A stretch of DNA of 64,000 bases from 9FT-COMBO-48-23 sp963754385 (GTDB lineage: Bacteria; Chloroflexota; Dehalococcoidia; GIF9; UBA5629): contig CAVWGE010000004.1 of assembly GCA_963754385.1 (NCBI GenBank), positions 124,001 through 188,000 of the forward strand, in the 5' to 3' direction. Positions within the stretch are counted from its first letter, which is position 1. Each line of letters begins with the position of its first letter. Shown here in pieces: positions 59,607-64,000 of the stretch. Below the pieces are notes generated by a model. The model saw only the letters and a list, made by a program, of their open reading frames with translations. It was not told the origin of the DNA and did not search any database. The position numbers and the translations under genes are program-made.

Positions 59607-60406
59607 TGAAGATAGGCTTTATCGGTGGCGGCACTATGGGTGAGGCGATGATTAAGAGCCTGCTGGCTAAAGGAGCAGCTAAACCTGCTGATGTCACTGT
59701 CAGCGATGTCAGCAAGGCACGGCGGGATATATTACAGAAAAAGTATCGTATCAAGGCTGTATCTGAAAATAAAGAAGCAGTTAAAGGGGCTGAAATGGTG
59801 GTTCTGGCGGTGAAGCCGCAGGAGCTGGGCAAGGTGCTGGGTGAACTGAAGGGGCTATCGTCTCAGCAACTGTTGTTGTCCATAGTGGCCGGGGCTACTC
59901 TGGATGGCTTACGCGAAGGGCTGGGCCATTCCTGCCTGGTCAGGGCGATGCCTAACATGCCGGCGCAGATAGGTGAAGGTATAACGGTGTGGACAGCTAC
60001 TGCGGAGGTAAATCAGAAGCAGAAGGATATGGCGCAGTCTATACTGGCTGCATTGGGCAAGGAAATCTATGTCAGCAGTGAGAAATATATAGATATGGCA
60101 ACTGCCTTAAGCGGCAGCGGTCCGGCTTATGTTTTCCTCATCATTGAGGCATTAGTTGATGCCGGGGTGCATATAGGCTTGCCCCGTGATATGGCTGAAA
60201 AACTGGTAGTACAGACGGTGCTGGGCTCGACGCGAGCCGTCGAGGCGATGGGTAAGCACCCTGCTGAGTTGCGGAACATGGTGACATCGCCGGGAGGGAC
60301 GACCACCGAGGGGCTGCTGCAGTTGGAGACGGGCGGACTGCGTTCTCTGCTACTTAAGGCGGTAATTGCCGCCTACAATAAGGCTAAGGCTCTGGGGGCC
60401 AAGTAA
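59606..60406 (+). CDS. proC: pyrroline-5-carboxylate reductase
   Basis: Last step of proline synthesis. N-terminal Rossmann motif IGFIGGGTMGEAM, middle VKPQELGKVL and the C-terminal signature ALSGSGPAYVFLIIEAL and TSPGGTTTEGL. 266 residues. GAGAGGAGG before the ATG; coupled to the YggS gene. Confidence 0.95.
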   Translation: MKIGFIGGGTMGEAMIKSLLAKGAAKPADVTVSDVSKARRDILQKKYRIKAVSENKEAVKGAEMVVLAVKPQELGKVLGELKGLSSQQLLLSIVAGATLDGLREGLGHSCLVRAMPNMPAQIGEGITVWTATAEVNQKQKDMAQSILAALGKEIYVSSEKYIDMATALSGSGPAYVFLIIEALVDAGVHIGLPRDMAEKLVVQTVLGSTRAVEAMGKHPAELRNMVTSPGGTTTEGLLQLETGGLRSLLLKAVIAAYNKAKALGAK

Positions 60407-60441
60407 GAATCTTTCTTGATTACAATTGCTCAATCATAACT

Positions 60442-60499
60442 AATGTAGCCCCGACCCTTTAGGGTCGGGCTCCCGAGGCTAAAGCCTCGGGGCTACATT
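60442..60499. repeat. double-hairpin intergenic repeat
   Basis: AATGTAGCCCC and GGGGCTACATT form the outer pair; inside are CCCGACCC/GGGTCGGG and CCCGAGGC/GCCTCGGG hairpins. Same architecture as 52908-52960. It lies after proC and could end its transcript. Confidence 0.82.
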
Positions 60500-60528
60500 G
60501 GTGAACGTCTTTTAATTTATTGGTTCCG

Positions 60529-61341
60529 ATGGCAAAGATTGCTGTGGGCAAAATGTCGAGCCAAGACGATAATAAGACAGGGTTTGACTTCGAGTGGGAT
60601 GATGGAGATATCTTTCCTGCGGTAATTTATCCTGACGCGGAGTTCCTGTTCCGGAGGATGAACGAAGTTACCCTTGAGAGCGTGAATGCGAGACAGGGCG
60701 AGACGATATTGGATATCGGATGCGGCAGGGGCATCGATGGTGTGGAGATGGCTAAGAGAGGTGCCTTGGTTATCGGGCTTGAGCCTTCAAATGTAATGAT
60801 AAGGCATGCCAGGAATCATATCTCTCAAAACGGTGGAAGTATGAGCCTGGTTCAGGGGGTGGGTGAGCATCTGCCGTTCCAGCTTCAGTCTGTGGATAAG
60901 GTTGTGTGTAAAGGGGCTCTGGACCATTTTCCTGCCCCGGGTATGGTCATGGAGCAGATTGCCCTGGTGCTTGGGGCTGAAGGAAAGGCGATAATAGCCG
61001 TAGCCAATTTTGGGAGCCTTGGCTTCAGGTTGGGAAAGATGGTGTGGTGGCTCAGAAAGGTTTTTGGCTTTAAGGCTTCGGAGGGAAGGATGTTGTGGGA
61101 GGTGCCGGAAGACCATACATACAAATTCGACTATTCGTTGCTCAAGCGCCTGGTGAAAAGTTATCTTAAAGTAGAACAGGCAATTGGGGTATCGCTGCTT
61201 TTTGGGCTTCCATGGTGGGGCATATTTCTGGCTAAGTGTCCTAAAGGTATGTCGCTTGGCATATTAAATTCGCTGGATAAAGTAGCTCGATATTTTCCTT
61301 CGCTAGGAGATATTATTGTGCTCAGGTGTAGGCCTAAGTAG
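60529..61341 (+). CDS. class I SAM-dependent methyltransferase
   Basis: 270 residues. Motif I ILDIGCGRGIDGVEMA, acidic residue in IGLEPSN, then SVDKVVCKGALDHF. A long C-terminal part contains amphipathic segments (GKMVWWLRKVFGF, LLFGLPWWGIFLA) that may touch membrane. Substrate unknown. The start is uncertain: ATG 60529, TTG 60520 and ATG 60553 are all weak. Confidence 0.82.
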   Translation: MAKIAVGKMSSQDDNKTGFDFEWDDGDIFPAVIYPDAEFLFRRMNEVTLESVNARQGETILDIGCGRGIDGVEMAKRGALVIGLEPSNVMIRHARNHISQNGGSMSLVQGVGEHLPFQLQSVDKVVCKGALDHFPAPGMVMEQIALVLGAEGKAIIAVANFGSLGFRLGKMVWWLRKVFGFKASEGRMLWEVPEDHTYKFDYSLLKRLVKSYLKVEQAIGVSLLFGLPWWGIFLAKCPKGMSLGILNSLDKVARYFPSLGDIIVLRCRPK

Positions 61342-61379
61342 GGGAATCACCGTCATCTAAATCAATCGCCGTAATCATG

Positions 61380-62093
61380 TTATATATGGGCTTTGCGGGC
61401 GTAAAGAACGAGGCTCTTGGAGAAGAAGTTGTTAAAAAAGCTATCGAGCAGGCGAACGGGTAGCCTCTCATTATTTATGTCCCAAACCAGGAATTTGTAG
61501 TAAAGTGAAGGGATTAGAGCCTTTTCATTGCTTACTCCGAAGAGGCAGCGCGATATCCAGTAGAAGGAATGTAGGGCATGTTTGCGGCGAACGGCATAGA
61601 TGTCCAGGTTGTTTTGCTGCAGCTTGGAGATAATTTCGCTGGATTTGTATATCCTGATGTGACCTCCGGGGCGGTCATGGTACATGCGGCATAATTTCCA
61701 GCAAATAGTTTCAGGTAGATACGATGGGACGCTGACGGCAAGCGTGCCGTTGTCTTTCAGTACTCTCACCAGCTCTCTGATACCTTGAATATCGTCTGGG
61801 ACGTGCTCCAGAACTTCAGAGCAGATGATTTTATCAAAGGAGCCGTCTTTGAAAGGGAGGCTGGTTATGTCTCCCTTAAGTAAAAGCCATTTTCCCCTGG
61901 TTTCACCTTGTTGTTCCAGGAGATGAAGGGTGTAATGCGCCTTTTTGAGGTCCACCTCCTCGATATCTAAGGCACAAACCAGGCAATCGTTTCGTTTGCA
62001 TGCTTCCCAGCTGTGTCTGCCCTCGCCGCAGCCAACGTCCAGAACTCGCTCACCATCCTTAATTCCTATGAGGTCATAGTCGACGGTAAGCAT
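61380..62093 (-). CDS. class I SAM-dependent methyltransferase
   Basis: 237 residues. Motif I VLDVGCGEGRHSWEA, acidic ALDIEEVDL, motif II SFDKIICSEVLEHV, motif III VLKDNGTLAVSVPSY. The C-terminal part (GGHIRIYKSSEIISKL) is common in methyltransferases near glycan or lipid genes. Convergent with the previous methyltransferase gene. Confidence 0.85.
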   Translation of the reverse strand: MLTVDYDLIGIKDGERVLDVGCGEGRHSWEACKRNDCLVCALDIEEVDLKKAHYTLHLLEQQGETRGKWLLLKGDITSLPFKDGSFDKIICSEVLEHVPDDIQGIRELVRVLKDNGTLAVSVPSYLPETICWKLCRMYHDRPGGHIRIYKSSEIISKLQQNNLDIYAVRRKHALHSFYWISRCLFGVSNEKALIPSLYYKFLVWDINNERLPVRLLDSFFNNFFSKSLVLYARKAHI

Positions 62094-62153
62094 TCAGAAA
62101 CGCTCTTTGGATGCTGCTTTGGTTTTCAGCTAATTTATGGGTTTGCGGTTTGG

Positions 62154-62420
62154 TTAAGTAGCTTCCGGAGTTTTGCCCGGATTTTGCTTCTTCCACTTAT
62201 CCAGCAGCTGTTCCTTGCTTTCTTTATGAGCTGAGTCAGCAACACAGCAATCTACAGGACAAACCTCGACGCATTTGGAGGACGCAAACCAGCCAACGCA
62301 TTCAGTGCATTTAGCGGGGTCGATTTCGTATATCGATGCCCCTTCTTTTATGGCTTGGTTCTTGCATTCCGGCTCACAGGCGCCGCAGCTGATGCATTCA
62401 TCGGTGATTTTGTACGCCAT
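62154..62420 (-). CDS. 2[4Fe-4S] ferredoxin
   Basis: 88 residues. First cluster CISCGACEPEC, second CTEC...SSKCVEVCPVDC with an enlarged loop, as in the Allochromatium-type ferredoxins. A charged C-terminal helix follows. Low-potential electron carrier. GAGG before the ATG. Confidence 0.93.
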   Translation of the reverse strand: MAYKITDECISCGACEPECKNQAIKEGASIYEIDPAKCTECVGWFASSKCVEVCPVDCCVADSAHKESKEQLLDKWKKQNPGKTPEAT

Positions 62421-62504
62421 TTGTTAAGTTAACCTCCTTAGATTTTGATATAGTAACTGTTTCTAGTTGATATTGTCCAGATAATGCTCTCTCGGTCAAG
62501 GTTT

Positions 62505-62990
62505 TTAAGGCTCCGGGGCAAACTTTCTAATCAGTGCTTTGGCTACATGGTCAGGCACCATCTCCTCAAGGCAGCCTCCTAGCTGTGCCACTTCCTTGAG
62601 CAGGCTGGAGCTGAGGAATTGGTATTGCAAGCTGGCCATAAAACATACCAGCTCAAGGTCAGGCGCCAGTTTTTTGTTCATCATCGCCATCTCAAACTCT
62701 CGTTCAAAGTCGGAGCTCATCCGCAGCCCTCTGACCATGACCTGTGCGCCTATCTGCTTAGCGAAATCAACGGTAAGGCCGGAGTAAGGTTGGACTCGGA
62801 CGTTCTTCAGTTTAGCTACCGCTTGCTGGGCCATCCGCACTCGTTCTTCGGTAGAGAAAAGAAGCCGTTTCTCAGGCCTGTCATAAACGCCAACTACTAA
62901 CTCGTCGAATATAGATGCTCCCCGTTGGATGATGTCAAGGTGCCCAAGGGTTAGAGGGTCGAAGCTGCCGGCATAGATAGCGATAGTCAA
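62505..62990 (-). CDS. coaD: phosphopantetheine adenylyltransferase
   Basis: Fourth step of CoA synthesis. 161 residues; the nucleotidyltransferase motif AGSFDPLTLGHLDII, the substrate loop RGLRMSSDFEREF and the late SSSLLKEVAQLGG. TTG start overlapping the rsmD stop (TTGA), so the two are coupled. Confidence 0.95.
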   Translation of the reverse strand: MTIAIYAGSFDPLTLGHLDIIQRGASIFDELVVGVYDRPEKRLLFSTEERVRMAQQAVAKLKNVRVQPYSGLTVDFAKQIGAQVMVRGLRMSSDFEREFEMAMMNKKLAPDLELVCFMASLQYQFLSSSLLKEVAQLGGCLEEMVPDHVAKALIRKFAPEP

Positions 62991-63541
62991 GATTTAACCT
63001 CCTTGCGGTATATCGAAATGCAGGTATCACCATAACGTTTTTCTTTGATTAGAGATAGGGCATCATAACTTTGCTGGAGTGGAGAACGGGAGGCGTGAGA
63101 TATTACGATTACAGATTTGTCATCTATGACTTTTGAATTAGCCAATTGCATTACAACCTGATTTGTTGAGGAGTCTGAGTAAGGGGGGTCCATAAATACA
63201 ATGTCATATTTGCCGTCAAGAAAGGTAAGGGCTTTAGATACACTGCAGCAATAGACATGAGCTTTTTGCGAAAATCCGACCTTGTTCAAATTCTGCTTAA
63301 TGATAGCACAAGTTTTGGGTTGCTGGTCAACGAAGTCGACCCATTCCGCATCGCGGCTTAAGGATTCGATACCCAGGGCGCCGGTGCCGGCAAACAAATC
63401 TAATGCCCGAGACGGGCGACTGGTGAGTGACGCCAGAATGGAAAATATGGCTTCTCTCACCCTGTCTGTTGTTGGGCGAAGTAAATCGTTCTTGGGCACC
63501 TTCAATTGTTGTCCCTTAGCAATACCACCGGTAATTCGCAT
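62987..63541 (-). CDS. rsmD: 16S rRNA (guanine966-N2)-methyltransferase
   Basis: 184 residues. Early motif RITGGIAKGQQL, SAM motif ALDLFAGTGALGIESLSR and the catalytic DPPY in VFMDPPYSDS. Forms the common rsmD-coaD pair. Divergent from nuoA. Confidence 0.95.
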   Translation of the reverse strand: MRITGGIAKGQQLKVPKNDLLRPTTDRVREAIFSILASLTSRPSRALDLFAGTGALGIESLSRDAEWVDFVDQQPKTCAIIKQNLNKVGFSQKAHVYCCSVSKALTFLDGKYDIVFMDPPYSDSSTNQVVMQLANSKVIDDKSVIVISHASRSPLQQSYDALSLIKEKRYGDTCISIYRKEVKS

Positions 63542-63695
63542 TGCACGTAATTTTAACCAGCATTATTATACATTGACCTGCTGTTTAGTCAAGCTTGCTC
63601 TTTTATTTGAACGTGTGTTATACTTTTGGGCGGCATTTTAGTACCCATGAAAAACCTCACTTTTCAGGGTAACTAGATGGTGGGGGCTCGAGTAC

Positions 63696-64000
63696 TTGTT
63701 AGCAGATTTCGGTTACGTCGGGATACTCCTTATCGTAGGTATTCTATTCACAATTACTACGCTTCTTCTGCCTCTGACACTTAGCTTTTTCAAGATTGTA
63801 CCCAGGAAAAGCAATCCAGCCAAGACTTCCACTTATGAATGCGGCATGGAGACTATCGGCAAGACTTGGGTTCAATTCAACTTTCGCTATTACTTCTTTG
63901 CTGTTCTCTTTGTTGTACTCGATGTATTAACTGTTTTTCTGTATCCCTGGGCGGTTAATCTTAAAGGGCTGGGCTTGTTTGGGCTGATTGCGGTAGCTGT
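63696..64000 (+). CDS. nuoA: NADH-quinone oxidoreductase subunit A, cut by the right edge
   Basis: Frame open from TTG 63696 to the window end (about 101 residues): first helix VGILLIVGILFTITTLLLPL, the conserved loop STYECGMETIG with its Cys, then YYFFAVLFVVLDVLTVFLYP. These are the hallmarks of complex I subunit A (ND3). GGGGG lies before the TTG. Other nuo genes probably follow to the right. Confidence 0.92.
   Translation, partial: MLADFGYVGILLIVGILFTITTLLLPLTLSFFKIVPRKSNPAKTSTYECGMETIGKTWVQFNFRYYFFAVLFVVLDVLTVFLYPWAVNLKGLGLFGLIAVA

Overview
The window is bacterial, compact, of moderate G+C, and uses many TTG and GTG starts. I place it, by inference, in the Chloroflexota, probably an uncultured member of class Dehalococcoidia. 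The reasons are the mix of lipoproteins, the DnaJ/HspR/Clp cluster next to a separate HrcA/CIRCE cluster, the small intergenic hairpin repeats, and a recombinase-rich island at a tRNA gene. No 16S rRNA is present to confirm this.

Left part (1-11.3 kb): a two-component system cut by the left edge, a secreted helical-repeat protein, a DUF4405 membrane protein, an ABC-2 exporter, glyA, and a TetR-controlled drug-efflux operon (regulator, two membrane-fusion proteins, 14-helix MFS pump) with a clear palindromic operator.

Middle (11.3-41.3 kb): three small surface lipoproteins; the hrcA-grpE-dnaK operon with promoter and CIRCE; tiny DUF3096-like membrane proteins; lspA-rluD; gltX; mutM; polA; argF; der-plsY-gpsA; dnaJ; a CoA-type NUDIX hydrolase; then dnaJ-like, hspR, a small unknown gene and clpC behind a near-consensus promoter. 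A VTT membrane protein, several methyltransferases and a degenerate tRNA-Ala copy follow.

Genomic island (41.3-50.7 kb): a 9.3-kb element is inserted at tRNA-Ala(GGC). It starts with a complete tyrosine recombinase and ends with a 40-bp duplicate of the tRNA 3' end. Inside are repeated 3' ends of lost integrase genes, each facing small cargo genes on the opposite strand: a PNPOx-like protein, a GIY-YIG protein, a TMEM175-like channel, a charged repeat protein, two copies of an SNase-like protein, an MFS transporter, a possible PD-(D/E)XK fragment and two small membrane proteins. A 32-bp motif with a -10-like core and an SD-like stretch recurs five times, four of them directly upstream of minus-strand cargo genes. 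The island looks like a serially built, cassette-like array and is the most interesting part of the window.

Right part (50.7-64 kb): an SDR and a crotonase, a minimal zincin, a decayed YefM/RelE-type toxin-antitoxin pair, leuS, an A+T-rich accessory patch (PD-(D/E)XK protein, Cys-rich partner, wrecked ClpP-class protease gene), three methyltransferases, yggS-proC, a ferredoxin, rsmD-coaD, and the beginning of nuoA, which probably opens a complex I operon beyond the right edge.
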